DNA of 64,000 nucleotides from an uncultured Succinivibrio sp. (GCA_934218695.1 CAKQDA010000006.1:1-64000); one strand, 5' to 3'; counted from the stretch's first letter, positions 7,927 through 17,242 are shown. Translations and numbers: made by a program. The notes: generated from the sequence alone by a model not told the origin.

Positions 7927-8097
7927 GGTCGTAACTCACCAACATTCTGGTGATCCTGCAATCAGTTGATGATTTCTTAGATGCTTGAGAGAAAGGTCGT
8001 AACTCACCAACATTCTGGTGACCCTGCAATTATGAATTTGAAACATACGAAGAATTAGATTTGTCGTCACTCACCAACATTCTGGTGACCCTGCAAT
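7927..8097. CRISPR. orphan CRISPR mini-array, three repeats and two spacers
   Basis: Three near-identical 36-base repeats at 7927-7962, 7995-8030 and 8062-8097, beginning GGTCGTAACTCACC and ending CTGGTGACCCTGCAAT. Each contains the internal stem CACCA-acattc-TGGTG. Repeat 1 has one change (GATCC for GACCC); repeat 3 has two (first base, and GTCAC for GTAAC). The spacers are 32 bases (7963-7994) and 31 bases (8031-8061) and unrelated to each other. No cas gene is in the window. Repeat and spacer lengths fit type II or another 36-base-repeat class, but I cannot assign the type. Confidence 0.78.
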
Positions 8098-8405
8098 CGT
8101 ACCACTTTTAGAGCCTTAATATATGCAGGTTACAGCACACTTTTCGCCGAAAACGCTCCTTTTTCGCCAAATATTGCAAAATTGAACTTAAAAGTTAAGA
8201 GAAAAAAGGCTCAAAACCGCATTAGAAAGCCATCGCCGTTGGAAGAGATGATCAGAAGAATCAATTTTAAGAAAAAGGTTATAAATTCAATAGGATATAT
8301 TCAAAAATCAATAAATCTCTACTTTCCACGGTTAAAATTTAACTATAAACCGCATTCTACTGCGGTTGTGCTCTTTAACAACCGATTAAATACAATGTGA
8401 TAGGC
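8098..8405. other. gene-free stretch between CRISPR repeats and transposase fragment
   Basis: No convincing gene. A frame opening with TTG at 8182 reads as lysine/arginine-rich sequence to 8400 but has no ribosome-binding site or recognisable family. TTTTCGCC occurs twice (8143-8150 and 8161-8168). A hairpin AACCGCA-ttctac-TGCGGTT lies at 8348-8367, just beyond the transposase stop on the minus strand, and could be part of an insertion-sequence end. Confidence 0.5.
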
Positions 8406-8863
8406 TTAAGTAAGCACTTTCTTCTGTGAACCTGTGCTCTGTATTTGTTTTGGGCAGAAATCAAATATGGCTTTTACATAGTCAATCATGTCGTGATACC
8501 AGTTACAGAGAAGCATTTTTAGCATGTGCTTTACAGTTCTCAGTTTTCCTTTAACAATGCAACCTTTTGCATCTAGCTTATCAGGGAATTCTATCAATCT
8601 GTCGAACAGTTCTTTTACAGCTTCTGACAAAGGAATTAGTCTCATTGTCTCCTGACAGTTGCGGGCTATTTCTCCCATGGTACGGACATCTCGATGCAGG
8701 CGTCTGTGAAACTCCAGTATTGTGGCTCTTAAGGCTGAAAGACACATAAAGGCATTCTGATTGTCAAAATCAACAGAGCGTGTTTCTTTGCCAAGTCCAA
8801 AGAACTCCTTCTGATTGAAAAATCCTGTTTCAATCATCCAGCGACAGGCATACCTTTATATTG
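8406..8863 (-). mobile_element. C-terminal fragment of an IS4-family transposase
   Basis: Reading on the minus strand, the frame is open from 8863 and begins RYACRWMIETGFFNQKEF. This contains an exact Y-x2-R-x3-E-x6-K signature, the hallmark around the catalytic glutamate of IS4-family DDE transposases. About 150 codons follow to a normal stop at 8406. Immediately upstream there is an in-frame TAA, and the N-terminal two thirds with the two catalytic aspartates are absent, so the element is dead. The left break is near 8864. Confidence 0.8.
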
Positions 8864-9032
8864 CATAGATAATAGTAAGTATACTAATAAAAAGAATTTA
8901 TTTCTTGTATGACGATATGCTAATCAAACTATATGACGACCATTCAATATACAATTGAATTAAAGGTTTGAGGTAATCATTATGAAATTATTAAAAATTC
9001 TGGTTCAGTCCTAAAAACTGAGGGATCTTTGT

Positions 9033-9275
9033 TCAGTCATCTTCCAAAGATCTCCACCTTTGTCTTGAGTCATCAAACAGCTTAAGAAAGAAATACTCAT
9101 CATCAGGTAGACCATAACTCTTCTTTCTGATGGTCTTGATCTTCTGGTTTGACACCTTCAACCTTTCTGTTAGATAACGGATTTTTTTAATCCCACACTT
9201 TTCTGTATTGACCCATAAAAACTTAAATAAAGAAAGGTTGTCAATTTCAAGTTTTAATTTTACAAGACAAATCAA
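9033..9275 (-). mobile_element. C-terminal fragment of an ISL3-like transposase
   Basis: 80 codons on the minus strand with KVSNQKIKTIRKKSYGL…EYFFLKLF. The N-x-K-I-K-x-I-x-x-x-x-Y-G pattern close to the C-terminus is typical of ISL3-family (DDE) transposases, which end in a similar YGF.N..N..LRI segment. The catalytic part is missing, and no inverted repeats are evident. Family assignment is moderate. Confidence 0.55.
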
Positions 9276-9300
9276 AGTTACCCACAGAAGAGTCTATTCT

Positions 9301-9328
9301 AATAACAATAAATATATTTATTGTTATT
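9301..9328. repeat. perfect 28-bp palindrome
   Basis: AATAACAATAAATA followed immediately by its reverse complement, without a loop, in an otherwise gene-free stretch. It could be a protein-binding dyad or a cruciform-forming relic of an element end. Confidence 0.7.
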
Positions 9329-9495
9329 TCATCATTAGATCTTATATATCCTGAAGCACATTTATAACGAGCAAAATATTAGACAAAATTCACTTTTTTT
9401 AGATTTCGAACTATAGAAAAAAAAGTAAAAATTTAACAGAGAATTCTAACAAACAAAATGGTATGAATTGGCGTTGCTTGCAAATAGGTGTATTT

Positions 9496-9525
9496 AAGGT
9501 CAAACAAGGCCAAATAAGGCCAAAA
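9496..9525 (+). repeat. three tandem decamers
   Basis: AAGGTCAAAC, AAGGCCAAAT and AAGGCCAAAA in direct tandem, one helical turn each. No function is evident. Confidence 0.6.
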
Positions 9526-9625
9526 TCAAAATAAAAGTTTTAAATTACAAAGAAGTAAAAGAGACAGACTTGGACAGTTACAAAGAAAAAAAAATAGACT
9601 TTTGGGAAGAAAAGAATAGTCATAG

Positions 9626-9710
9626 TGGTGCGGGAGAAGAGACTCGAACTCTTACACCGTAAGGCGCCAGAACCTAAATCTGGTGCGTCTACCAATTTCG
9701 CCACTCCCGC
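9626..9710 (-). tRNA. tRNA-Leu (UAG)
   Basis: Cloverleaf with acceptor stem GCGGGAG/CTCCCGC, anticodon stem CCAGA/TCTGG around loop TTTAGGT (anticodon UAG), a long variable arm as expected for leucine, T-arm GAGTTCGAGTCTC and encoded CCA. It is the last of three tRNAs in a minus-strand operon Arg-His-Leu that resembles the E. coli argX-hisR-leuT-proM operon but lacks the proline tRNA. Confidence 0.97.
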
Positions 9711-9726
9711 AAAAGAGTGATTCAGA

Positions 9727-9803
9727 TGGGGTGGCTAAAGGGGCTCGAACCCTTGACAACCGGAATCACAATCCGGGACTCTACCAACTGAGCTATAGCC
9801 ACC
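9727..9803 (-). tRNA. tRNA-His (GUG)
   Basis: Anticodon stem CCGGA/TCCGG around TTGTGAT gives anticodon GUG. The extra G(-1), paired with C73, that is the histidine identity element is encoded, and CCA is encoded. It is the middle gene of the Arg-His-Leu operon. Confidence 0.97.
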
Positions 9804-9831
9804 ATCGGAAACTTTGTTAAATCAGTGCAAC

Positions 9832-9908
9832 TGGCGCGTCCTAGAGGAATCGAACCTCTGACCCACAGCTTAGAAGGCTGTTGCTCTATCCAACTGAGCT
9901 AAGGACGC
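9832..9908 (-). tRNA. tRNA-Arg (UCU)
   Basis: Acceptor GCGTCCT/AGGACGC, anticodon stem ACAGC/GCTGT around CTTCTAA, giving anticodon UCU, which reads AGA/AGG. CCA is encoded. It is the first gene of the tRNA operon, about 70 bases from the predicted transcription start; the E. coli operon has a CCG-anticodon Arg tRNA in this place. Confidence 0.97.
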
Positions 9909-9983
9909 AAGTTGTCGGATAAATAGGTCTTACCCTGTTGTCCCAACCACACTTCAGTGAGGTGAAGTGATTTAACGGTGCAT

Positions 9984-10012
9984 ATCATACAGGACGTATC
10001 CGCTATCGTCAA
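9984..10012 (-). promoter_or_regulatory. strong sigma70 promoter of the tRNA operon
   Basis: Minus strand TTGACG (10007-10012), 17 bases, TATGAT (9984-9989). The leader before tRNA-Arg contains a 7-bp hairpin, CACTTCA/TGAAGTG, at 9950-9969. Confidence 0.85.
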
Positions 10013-10206
10013 CGAATTTTTAAATTTTTCTTTATTTTTTTTCACAATCTTTATTTGAAGATTTTAGCAACGGCTTATAAATCGCTGTTATCTAATTTCA
10101 TTGTTAAGTCTTACAAAAAAAAGCTGTAAAAAATAAGTCTATGCTGTTAAGTCTGCTTATCTTATTTTTGGTAGAATTAGCTCACTTATTTTTTCAGGTG
10201 AATTAA

Positions 10207-11130
10207 ATGTTTCTTGGTATTCCTTTATACGAATTAGCTATCACCATTGGCATTCTTCTATGCTGTGGTCTGATAGCAGGTTTTCTTGCAGGTCTTTTAG
10301 GAATCGGTGGAGGCATTATCTTTGTACCATGCTTCTACTTCGTATTCACACTCTTCTTTAAAATAGATCCTAATGTTGCAATTTTGGTTGCAACTGGAAC
10401 CTCACTTCTGTGCATGATACCTACTTCTATTTCTGCGGCTTTATCTCAGAATAAGAAAGGTAATACTGATATGGCAGTGATCAGAAGCTGGTCTGTATTT
10501 ATGCTGATTGGCGTGGTTGTAGGTATTCTGGTATCAAAGTTCCTTGGTGGAGCCTGGTTAACATTACTGTTTGGTGGAGTAATGATTTTAAATTCAATCA
10601 ATACTCTGTTTAGAGCTAAAGCAAAACCAGCATTTAACTCGCTTCCAGGAAAAGCAGGTCAATCTGTTATCGCATTCTGTATTGCATGTTTCTCTTCTAT
10701 GCTTGGAATTGGTGGAGGTACACTTACTGTGCCAATTTTAAATGCCTGCTCTGTTCCTCCTCACAAATCCATAGGTACCTCATCTGCCGTATCATTATTT
10801 GTCTGTGTACCTGGTGCAATTTTAATGCTGCTTACAAATACAACTCCAGATCACGCTCCGATTGGAACATATGGTCTGGTAAACGTACTGGCAGCTATCT
10901 GTGTTGTGCCTGTTTCCTACTTCTGTGCACCATTAGGTGTCAATATTGGCAAAAATATCAAACCTTCTACATTAAAGAGAATCTTTGCTGTCGCTTTGTT
11001 TATAATTAGTGCTCGTATGCTGTTCAGTGGCATCAGCTACTATGTTGAGGATAACAGTGTTACAGCATCAGCTGAAGTTTCTACAGCAGTAGAACAGAAA
11101 GATATCAACAGTGCAGTGGAGAATAACTAA
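10207..11130 (+). CDS. TSUP (TauE/SafE) family membrane transporter
   Basis: Inner-membrane anion exporter family associated with sulfite, sulfonates or other sulfur or organic anions. The two inverted-repeat halves each carry the family glycine motif: [13 protein letters not shown] near residue 30 and [16 protein letters not shown] near residue 160, in a protein made almost wholly of hydrophobic segments. The C-terminal 30 residues are polar and probably cytoplasmic. The stop overlaps the folD start by one base (TAATG), so the two are co-translated; substrate is unknown and the link with folD is probably just operon economy. Confidence 0.88.
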   Translation: MFLGIPLYELAITIGILLCCGLIAGFLAGLLGIGGGIIFVPCFYFVFTLFFKIDPNVAILVATGTSLLCMIPTSISAALSQNKKGNTDMAVIRSWSVFMLIGVVVGILVSKFLGGAWLTLLFGGVMILNSINTLFRAKAKPAFNSLPGKAGQSVIAFCIACFSSMLGIGGGTLTVPILNACSVPPHKSIGTSSAVSLFVCVPGAILMLLTNTTPDHAPIGTYGLVNVLAAICVVPVSYFCAPLGVNIGKNIKPSTLKRIFAVALFIISARMLFSGISYYVEDNSVTASAEVSTAVEQKDINSAVENN

Positions 11131-11996
11131 TGTCAGCACAGATTATTGATGGTAAAGGTATAGCAAAAGAACTGAGAACTCAGCTTCGTCAGATCGTGGA
11201 TAAAATCGTTGCACATGGCAACAGACAGCCAGGTCTTGCAGTTGTACTTGTAGGTTCAGATCCGGCATCACAGGTGTACGTAAGAAACAAACGTAAGGCC
11301 TGTGAAGAAGTCGGCATCAAATCCTTTGCATACGATCTTCCTGAATCTACCACTCAGGAAGAATTAGATAAAATAATTGATGATCTTAACAATAACGATG
11401 AAGTTGATGGCATCCTTGTTCAGTTCCCACTACCTAAACACCTGGATGAGTCAAGCATTGTTGAAAAGATCAGTGCTTCAAAGGATGTTGATGGTTTCCA
11501 CCCTTACAATGTAGGCAGACTGGTACAGAGAATTCCTTACATCTGTGCATGCACACCTCACGGCGTGATGACTCTTCTGCACAAAACCTTAGGAGACGAT
11601 CTCAAAGGTCTGAATGCAGTTGTAGTCGGTGCCTCCAACATTGTTGGTCGTCCTATGGCTTTAGAGCTGTTACTTGCAGGCTGTACCACCACAGTAACAC
11701 ATCGATTCTCAAAGCCTGAAGATCAGAAGATGCTGATTAAAAATGCTGATATTGTTGTAGTTGCTGTTGGCAAACCAAAGTTTTTGGACGGTGATCTGAT
11801 TAAAGATGGCGCTACTGTAATTGATGTTGGTATTAATCGTCTTCCTGACGGAAAACTGTGTGGTGATGTTGATTTTGAAAAGGCAAAAGAACACGCAGCT
11901 TACATTACCCCTGTTCCAGGCGGAGTAGGACCTATGACAATCGCTACTTTAATGCAGAACACTATTACTGCATATCAGAGTCATATTAAAGCATAG
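11130..11996 (+). CDS. folD: bifunctional methylenetetrahydrofolate dehydrogenase/cyclohydrolase
   Basis: FolD interconverts 5,10-methylene-THF and 10-formyl-THF in one-carbon metabolism. Signature regions are visible: YVRNKRKAC with the catalytic lysine (Y-x3-K), [11 protein letters not shown], the Rossmann segment [13 protein letters not shown] and the C-terminal PGGVGPMT. The 288 residues are standard. It is the second gene of an operon with the TSUP transporter and ends at the bidirectional terminator 12023-12060. Confidence 0.97.
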   Translation: MSAQIIDGKGIAKELRTQLRQIVDKIVAHGNRQPGLAVVLVGSDPASQVYVRNKRKACEEVGIKSFAYDLPESTTQEELDKIIDDLNNNDEVDGILVQFPLPKHLDESSIVEKISASKDVDGFHPYNVGRLVQRIPYICACTPHGVMTLLHKTLGDDLKGLNAVVVGASNIVGRPMALELLLAGCTTTVTHRFSKPEDQKMLIKNADIVVVAVGKPKFLDGDLIKDGATVIDVGINRLPDGKLCGDVDFEKAKEHAAYITPVPGGVGPMTIATLMQNTITAYQSHIKA

Positions 11997-12022
11997 TTCA
12001 AGCTTTTGATATTAAAAAAAAC

Positions 12023-12060
12023 AAATCCCGCTTTCAAAATAACTGATTGCGGGATTTTTA
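12023..12060. terminator. bidirectional terminator between folD and fabV
   Basis: AAATCCCGC (12023-12031) pairs with GCGGGATTT (12049-12057). It is followed by TTTTT on the plus strand and preceded by an A-run, so it works both ways for the convergent genes. Confidence 0.88.
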
Positions 12061-12082
12061 TTGAGCTGACTATAAGACTTAA

Positions 12083-13285
12083 CTAGCCAACCAGGTTATC
12101 TAAATTGTCAATTGCAACTTCTGGGTTTACGTCTTTAGCGTAATCCACACCTGGAACCTCAAAACCGAACAGTTGTAGGAACTGCTTTTTGTAATCTGCG
12201 TAATCAGTCTTGTCAAACAGGTTCTCGGTTGTAACCTCAGGCCATAACTCTTTGCACTTGTTCTGTACTGAATCACGCAATTCCCATGAATCCATACGTA
12301 AACGGCCTTCTGCATCAACCTCAGCCTTATCGCCGTACAGGGTTGTTGCAAATAATCTGTAGATATGCTCAATAACTGACTCATATATGCCCTGTTCACG
12401 CATGATCTTAAAGCACATAGAGATGTATAGTGGCATTACAGGAATAGCAGAAGATGCCTGTGTTACAACACTCTTTAAAACAGCAACACGGGCATCACCG
12501 TGAAGTGAAGCCAGGCGTTGCTCGTTTGCTTTTGCAGCCCTGTCAAGATCTTCTTTTGCCTTACCTAAAGCGCCGTGCCAGTAGATTGGCCAGGTGATCT
12601 CTGTACCAATATAGCTGTAGGCTACAGTCTTGCAACCATCAGCTAAAACGCCGGCATTCTTTAATGCCTCAATCCATAATTCCCAGTCCTGACCGCCCAT
12701 TACCTTTACAGTATTGTCGATTTCTTCCTCTGTTGCAGGTTCTAAAGAGGAGGTAATGATCTCGTTCTTGTTGGTATCAATCGCAGTTGAAGTGTAGGTC
12801 TGTCCGATTGGCTTTAAAGATGATCTTACAACTTCACCGGTATCAGGCATCTTTCTTACAGGAGCTGCCAGAGAGTAAACTACGAGGTCTACCTGTCCCA
12901 AATCGCGCTTGATGATCTCAATTACCTTGTCACGGCACTCATTTGAGAATGCATCTGCATTAACATTGTGTGCATATAAACCAGCTTCTTTAGCATACTT
13001 GGTAAATGCTGCGGTATTGTACCAGCCTGCAGTACCAGGTCTCTTAGCAGAGCCAGCTTTTTCAAAAAATACACCAATTGTTGCTGCACCTGAACCGAAA
13101 GCTGCGCTGATGCGTGAAGCTAAGCCGTAACCTGTTGAAGCACCAATCACCAGTACTTTCTTAGGACCATTTTCAATCTTTCCATTTTTCTTAACAAGGT
13201 TAATCTGCTCTAAAACATTAGCATCACAGCCTGTAGGATGGGTGGTTACACAAATAAAACCACGTGCCTTAGGTTCAATAATCAT
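12083..13285 (-). CDS. fabV: trans-2-enoyl-CoA/enoyl-ACP reductase FabV
   Basis: NADH-dependent reductase that carries out the last step of each fatty-acid elongation cycle (or crotonyl-CoA reduction). The nucleotide-binding segment [16 protein letters not shown] starts near residue 45, and the FabV-specific catalytic Y-x8-K is seen in [11 protein letters not shown]. At 400 residues it matches the FabV/TER length and differs from the 260-residue FabI. It stands alone, convergent with folD and divergent from dacB. FabV is naturally less sensitive to triclosan than FabI in studied species. Confidence 0.95.
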   Translation of the reverse strand: MIIEPKARGFICVTTHPTGCDANVLEQINLVKKNGKIENGPKKVLVIGASTGYGLASRISAAFGSGAATIGVFFEKAGSAKRPGTAGWYNTAAFTKYAKEAGLYAHNVNADAFSNECRDKVIEIIKRDLGQVDLVVYSLAAPVRKMPDTGEVVRSSLKPIGQTYTSTAIDTNKNEIITSSLEPATEEEIDNTVKVMGGQDWELWIEALKNAGVLADGCKTVAYSYIGTEITWPIYWHGALGKAKEDLDRAAKANEQRLASLHGDARVAVLKSVVTQASSAIPVMPLYISMCFKIMREQGIYESVIEHIYRLFATTLYGDKAEVDAEGRLRMDSWELRDSVQNKCKELWPEVTTENLFDKTDYADYKKQFLQLFGFEVPGVDYAKDVNPEVAIDNLDNLVG

Positions 13286-13640
13286 GTATATTCTCCTTTA
13301 AACGCAAAATGCGCTGTAGATTTATTTGGCTGATTTTAACATATTTTACGAATACCTCAGCTTTTTGTTATCAGCATTTGTTACCTCGTTTGTGCAATTT
13401 GTATCTTTTCGCATTCAAATGTAAAAAACAGACAAATTTAAATATTGAAAAGTTGCATGATACACTCAAATTCAGAAAGATGATTTGTAATCACTTTCCA
13501 TACCACAGTTCAATGTGCTTCTGTTTTGCCTAATTAAATTATTAAAGTACCTCGTAAGATCACGGATTATCTGTTCAAGTAAAGTCTGTATAGTTGTATA
13601 ATCTCATGGCTTAAAACCACAATTCAATGCACTATCTAAA
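13286..13640. other. intergenic region between divergent fabV and dacB
   Basis: 355 bases holding the promoters of both genes. A plus-strand candidate is TTCAAG (13574-13579), 17 bases, TATAAT (13597-13602), about 40 bases before the dacB start; the -10 box is perfect, the -35 box poor. An in-frame-looking ORF at 13309-13533 has no coding character and is ignored. Confidence 0.5.
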
Positions 13641-15125
13641 ATGAACAAATTCATAAAATTATTTGCTTTACCACTATTTTTTTATTCATCTGTTGCATCA
13701 GCAATCGTTGCGTCTCCGAACCCAATTCCAGGCTCAGAAGTCGGAGTTGCCTACCTAAAACCAAATGACAATAAGATTTATGGTCAAAACGTTGATACTT
13801 TCATGCATCCAGCATCTACACTGAAAGTTATCACAGGCCTTGCTGCCATTTTATATTTAGGTCATGACTACACCTTCAGGACCACTCTGGAAGTTGCAGC
13901 AAATAATGCTGATGCTCACGGTAAGGTTGTTACAGATCAGAACGGAACCCTGCACGGTAACGTTTTAATTAAATTTGTAGGCGATCCAAGCTTTACTACA
14001 AAGTCATTCAGAACTTTAGTAAACTCTCTGATAAAAGCCGGCGTGAAGAACGTTGCAGGAGACATTATTCTTGATGTAAGCAGATTTGGAGGACTTACCA
14101 AAGGCTCAGGCTGGTCATGGGACGACACACCTGTCTGCTTTACCGCACCAGCTGGCTCTGCAATCATCAACAGAAACTGTGTATTCGCACAATTGCAGCC
14201 TAACGGGATCGGAAATGTGGCTACGCCAAAGCTGTCAGTCGGAAGTCCAATTACCATCACATCTGATGCTGTAGGTGTCTCCCCTTCCAATTACGGTGGC
14301 AACTGTGAGCTTGAAGCAGATCTTTATATGAAGAATCAGTACCACATTACTGGCTGTGTTCCTATTCTTGAAAAGAACCAGCCTTGGCCACTGTCACTGT
14401 CTGTTTCAGATCCTGATCAGTGGGCTGTAGATTGGACTAACATCATCTTCAATGAAAAGAAAATTTCATTCAATTCAATTAAACTTGCACGCGCAACTCA
14501 GCCAGGATATACCACCATCGGTGTTATTGAATCTGCTCCATTAGGAGAACTTGCAAAATATATGCTGCACCGCTCCAACAATCTGTATGCTGATGCTATT
14601 GCAAAAACAGTTGCAGCTGAATACTACAAACTTCCTGCAACCTACAACAGGACTACAAAAGCTCTGCGCGCTGTACTAAAACAGTATGCCAATATAGATT
14701 TAGGCAACAGCTACCTTGTAGATGGCAATGGTCTGTCACCTCACAATCTAGTTACTCCTCACAAGATGCTGGAAATTTTACAGTTCATCAATCTTAATGA
14801 TGACAAGATACAGTTCATTAAACTGCTTCCTGTAGCTGATAAATCAGGAACATTACACTGGAGAGCCTCTACAAGAAACCCTCCTTTAGCTAAGAATGTA
14901 ACTGCCAAAACCGGCACTCTGCAGAATGTTTCAAACCTCATGGGATTTATGAAAACAAAATCAGGAGTTAGAGTTCCTTTTGTGTTCTATACCAATGCTA
15001 TTTCTTTTGATCAGAGAACAAGAGATCTTGTAAAGTATCACAAGATTGCCTCCCCTCATTTAGGTTATGAAAGATACGTTTTAGAACAGATCTATAACGA
15101 AAAGGTTATGGGGGTTGATTTCTAA
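13641..15125 (+). CDS. dacB: D-alanyl-D-alanine carboxypeptidase/endopeptidase PBP4
   Basis: Periplasmic penicillin-binding protein 4 trims peptidoglycan pentapeptides and cleaves D-Ala-mDAP cross-links. A signal peptide ends near residue 22 (SSVASA). The three active-site motifs are present: S59-T-L-K62, SNN near residue 312 and KTG near residue 422. The long insertion between the first two motifs is typical of the class C PBP4 type. At 494 residues it is normal. The ATG at 13627 is out of frame, so 13641 is the start. A strong terminator follows. Confidence 0.94.
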   Translation: MNKFIKLFALPLFFYSSVASAIVASPNPIPGSEVGVAYLKPNDNKIYGQNVDTFMHPASTLKVITGLAAILYLGHDYTFRTTLEVAANNADAHGKVVTDQNGTLHGNVLIKFVGDPSFTTKSFRTLVNSLIKAGVKNVAGDIILDVSRFGGLTKGSGWSWDDTPVCFTAPAGSAIINRNCVFAQLQPNGIGNVATPKLSVGSPITITSDAVGVSPSNYGGNCELEADLYMKNQYHITGCVPILEKNQPWPLSLSVSDPDQWAVDWTNIIFNEKKISFNSIKLARATQPGYTTIGVIESAPLGELAKYMLHRSNNLYADAIAKTVAAEYYKLPATYNRTTKALRAVLKQYANIDLGNSYLVDGNGLSPHNLVTPHKMLEILQFINLNDDKIQFIKLLPVADKSGTLHWRASTRNPPLAKNVTAKTGTLQNVSNLMGFMKTKSGVRVPFVFYTNAISFDQRTRDLVKYHKIASPHLGYERYVLEQIYNEKVMGVDF

Positions 15126-15148
15126 ATTCTTCTTACCCTTTCATATTA

Positions 15149-15175
15149 AGCCTTGTCTTGTGACAAGGCTTTTTT
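15149..15175 (+). terminator. terminator of dacB
   Basis: AGCCTTGTC-ttgt-GACAAGGCT (15149-15170) followed by TTTTT. It is 23 bases after the stop. Confidence 0.92.
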
Positions 15176-15356
15176 ATTATTAACTGATGTTTTCTCATAA
15201 AACAGTTAACTTAATTCTGAGGATTTTTAATTTCTGCTATCTGGTATATCAGACATCAATCTCTGTTTTATGTTTAATATTGCATAATATTTTGTACAAG
15301 TAATTTTGAACTGACAACTCTAATATTGAAAAAAAAGAAATCCAAAAGGAGATAGC

Positions 15357-15899
15357 ATGGAAACTGTTAGAGTTAATGACAGAGAATTCTTCATTAAGAA
15401 GTTGCTCGGACATGGTAAAGGCGGTTATTCATATCTTGTTGAAGATGAAAACAAATGTCTGTTCGTTGTAAAAAAGATCCACCACGAGCCTTGCGACTAC
15501 TACAATTTCGGCAACAAGATAGAAACTGAGAAAAATGATTATAAAAGACTTATGGAGACAGGAATTCCTATTCCAAAGATGTTTTCAGTTGATGAGCAAA
15601 GAGAAACTATTTTAAAGGAATTCATTGATGGAGATACTGCTTTCAGCTTAATCAAGAATAATGCGCTTCCCAAAAATGCAATCTCACAAATTCAAAACAT
15701 GGCTCAAAAAGTAAAGAGCCTTGGTTTAAACATTGATTATTTTCCAACCAATTTTGTTTTACAGAATAGTTTGTTCTACTACATCGATTACGAGTGCAAC
15801 TCCTACATGGAAGAGTGGAATTTTGACAACTGGGGTGTTAAATACTGGTCCAGAACAAAAGAATTTAATGACTATTTAAAAGATCACAGTGACCTGTAA
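15357..15899 (+). CDS. small protein-kinase-like (Bud32/RIO-like fold) protein
   Basis: 180 residues with the layout of a minimal kinase-fold protein: a glycine-rich loop LGHGKGGYSYLV at residues 17-28, a lysine pair in FVVKKIHHE, an acidic segment ETEKNDYKRL that could supply the helix-C glutamate, a hinge KEFIDGD, the catalytic-loop-like IDYFPTNFVL (D..x..N) and YIDYE in place of DFG. Bacterial relatives include LPS-core kinases and aminoglycoside-phosphotransferase-like proteins; the substrate is unknown. A strong AAGGAG site precedes the ATG. It stands alone between dacB and alaA. Confidence 0.65.
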   Translation: METVRVNDREFFIKKLLGHGKGGYSYLVEDENKCLFVVKKIHHEPCDYYNFGNKIETEKNDYKRLMETGIPIPKMFSVDEQRETILKEFIDGDTAFSLIKNNALPKNAISQIQNMAQKVKSLGLNIDYFPTNFVLQNSLFYYIDYECNSYMEEWNFDNWGVKYWSRTKEFNDYLKDHSDL

Positions 15900-16030
15900 A
15901 TCAGTCAAAAGCATTGGCATCTGTAAATAAAGAAGAATATCTTAAGACCAAATTATTAGTGAACTTAAGTTATTTGTAGTACAATTCTTAACACTCAAAA
16001 CCAAACTTTATATTTTTAACGGGTGAAATT

Positions 16031-17242
16031 ATGAAATTACTGCAAAAATCTCATAAACTCGACAATGTCTGTTATGACATCAGAGGCAAAATACATCAGG
16101 AAGCTCTTCGTATGGAAGAGGAAGGTCAGAGGATCTTAAAACTAAACATTGGTAACACTGCGACCTTTGGTTTTGAGGCGCCAGAAGAGGTGGTTCGCGA
16201 TGTTATCCGTTCTCTGCCAAATTCTCAGGGATACTGTGAATCCAATGGTATTTTTCCAGCCCGTAAAGCCATCGCGCAGTACTACCAGCAAAAAGGAATG
16301 AAGAACGTCGATGCTGATGATATTTTTATCGGCAACGGAGCTTCTGAACTGATCACTATGAGTATGAACGCTCTGCTCAACAACGGTGATGAGGTTTTAG
16401 TACCAGCTCCAGACTATCCGTTATGGACTGCTGCTATCAACCTTGCAGGTGGTAAAGCTGTTCACTATATGTGTGATGAACAGTCTAACTGGTATCCTGA
16501 TATTGAGGATATGAAAAGGAAAGTTAACTCAAGAACTGTAGGTATCGTTCTTATCAATCCTAACAATCCTACAGGCGCAGTTTACCCAACTCCTCTTTTA
16601 CAGGATATAGTGGAATTTGCCAGACAGAATGATCTTGTAATTTTCGCAGACGAAATTTACGACAAGATCCTTTACGATGATGTAGCTCACAGAAGTATCT
16701 GCACTCTGGCAGATGATGTAACTGTAGTTACTTTCAACGGCCTGTCAAAAGTATACAGAGCCTGCGGTTTCAGAATGGGATGGATCCTGATTACAGGTCC
16801 TGAGAAGCGTAACAAGGGGTTTGTTGACGGTATTAAACTGATGATGGCAATGCGCCTGTGTGCCAACGTTCCTCTTCAGCATGCAATCCAGACCGCCTTA
16901 GGTGGATATCAGAGTATCAATGAGCTTATCATTCCTGGTGGACGTCTGTATCAGCAGAGAACTGCCATGTATGAAAGATTAAGCGCAATCGACGGTATTA
17001 CCGTGGTAAAGCCTCACGGTGCTCTTTATATGTTCCCTAAACTTGATAAGAAGTTCAACATTAAAGACGATCAGAAATTTGCTATGGATCTGTTAAAACA
17101 GGAAAAAATGCTGATTGTTCAGGGTACAGGCTTTAACTGGCCTGAACCTAACCACTTCAGAGTTGTGTTCCTGCCTTCTATCGATATCATCAATGATGCA
17201 TGCGACAGATTAGAGCACTTCTTAAAGACCTACCGTCAGTAA
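16031..17242 (+). CDS. alaA: class I/II aminotransferase, AlaA-like (glutamate-pyruvate)
   Basis: PLP-dependent aminotransferase; AlaA makes alanine from pyruvate and glutamate. The fold-type I landmarks are NPNNPTGAVY, the FADEIYDKILYD aspartate/tyrosine pair, the Schiff-base lysine in GLSKVYRACGFRMGW near residue 240, and the C-terminal FRVVFLPS arginine that binds the substrate carboxylate. The N-terminus KSHKLDNVCYDIRGKI matches the AlaA/YfbQ subfamily, as does the 403-residue length. It is monocistronic, with its own terminator. Confidence 0.92.
   Translation: MKLLQKSHKLDNVCYDIRGKIHQEALRMEEEGQRILKLNIGNTATFGFEAPEEVVRDVIRSLPNSQGYCESNGIFPARKAIAQYYQQKGMKNVDADDIFIGNGASELITMSMNALLNNGDEVLVPAPDYPLWTAAINLAGGKAVHYMCDEQSNWYPDIEDMKRKVNSRTVGIVLINPNNPTGAVYPTPLLQDIVEFARQNDLVIFADEIYDKILYDDVAHRSICTLADDVTVVTFNGLSKVYRACGFRMGWILITGPEKRNKGFVDGIKLMMAMRLCANVPLQHAIQTALGGYQSINELIIPGGRLYQQRTAMYERLSAIDGITVVKPHGALYMFPKLDKKFNIKDDQKFAMDLLKQEKMLIVQGTGFNWPEPNHFRVVFLPSIDIINDACDRLEHFLKTYRQ

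Larger units (their letters stand above)
9276..9625. other. AT-rich gene-free region downstream of the tRNA operon
   Basis: No gene visible. It contains the 28-bp perfect palindrome at 9301-9328, three tandem decamers at 9496-9525, and a T-run on the minus strand at about 9586-9596 where the tRNA operon transcript should end. Together with the fragments to its left it looks like the decayed edge of an element next to the 3' end of tRNA-Leu, though I found no duplicated tRNA end (att site). Confidence 0.5.

Noticed and set aside
8182-8400. 72-codon plus-strand frame starting with TTG
   Set aside because: No ribosome site, no family resemblance, composition dominated by Lys/Asn codons of AT-rich DNA.
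9626-9710. tRNA-Leu(UAG) as attachment site of an integrated island
   Set aside because: No integrase gene and no direct repeat of the tRNA 3' end was found in the window, so only the proximity is reported.
13309-13533. 74-codon frame between fabV and dacB
   Set aside because: No ribosome-binding site; it covers the promoter region of the divergent genes.
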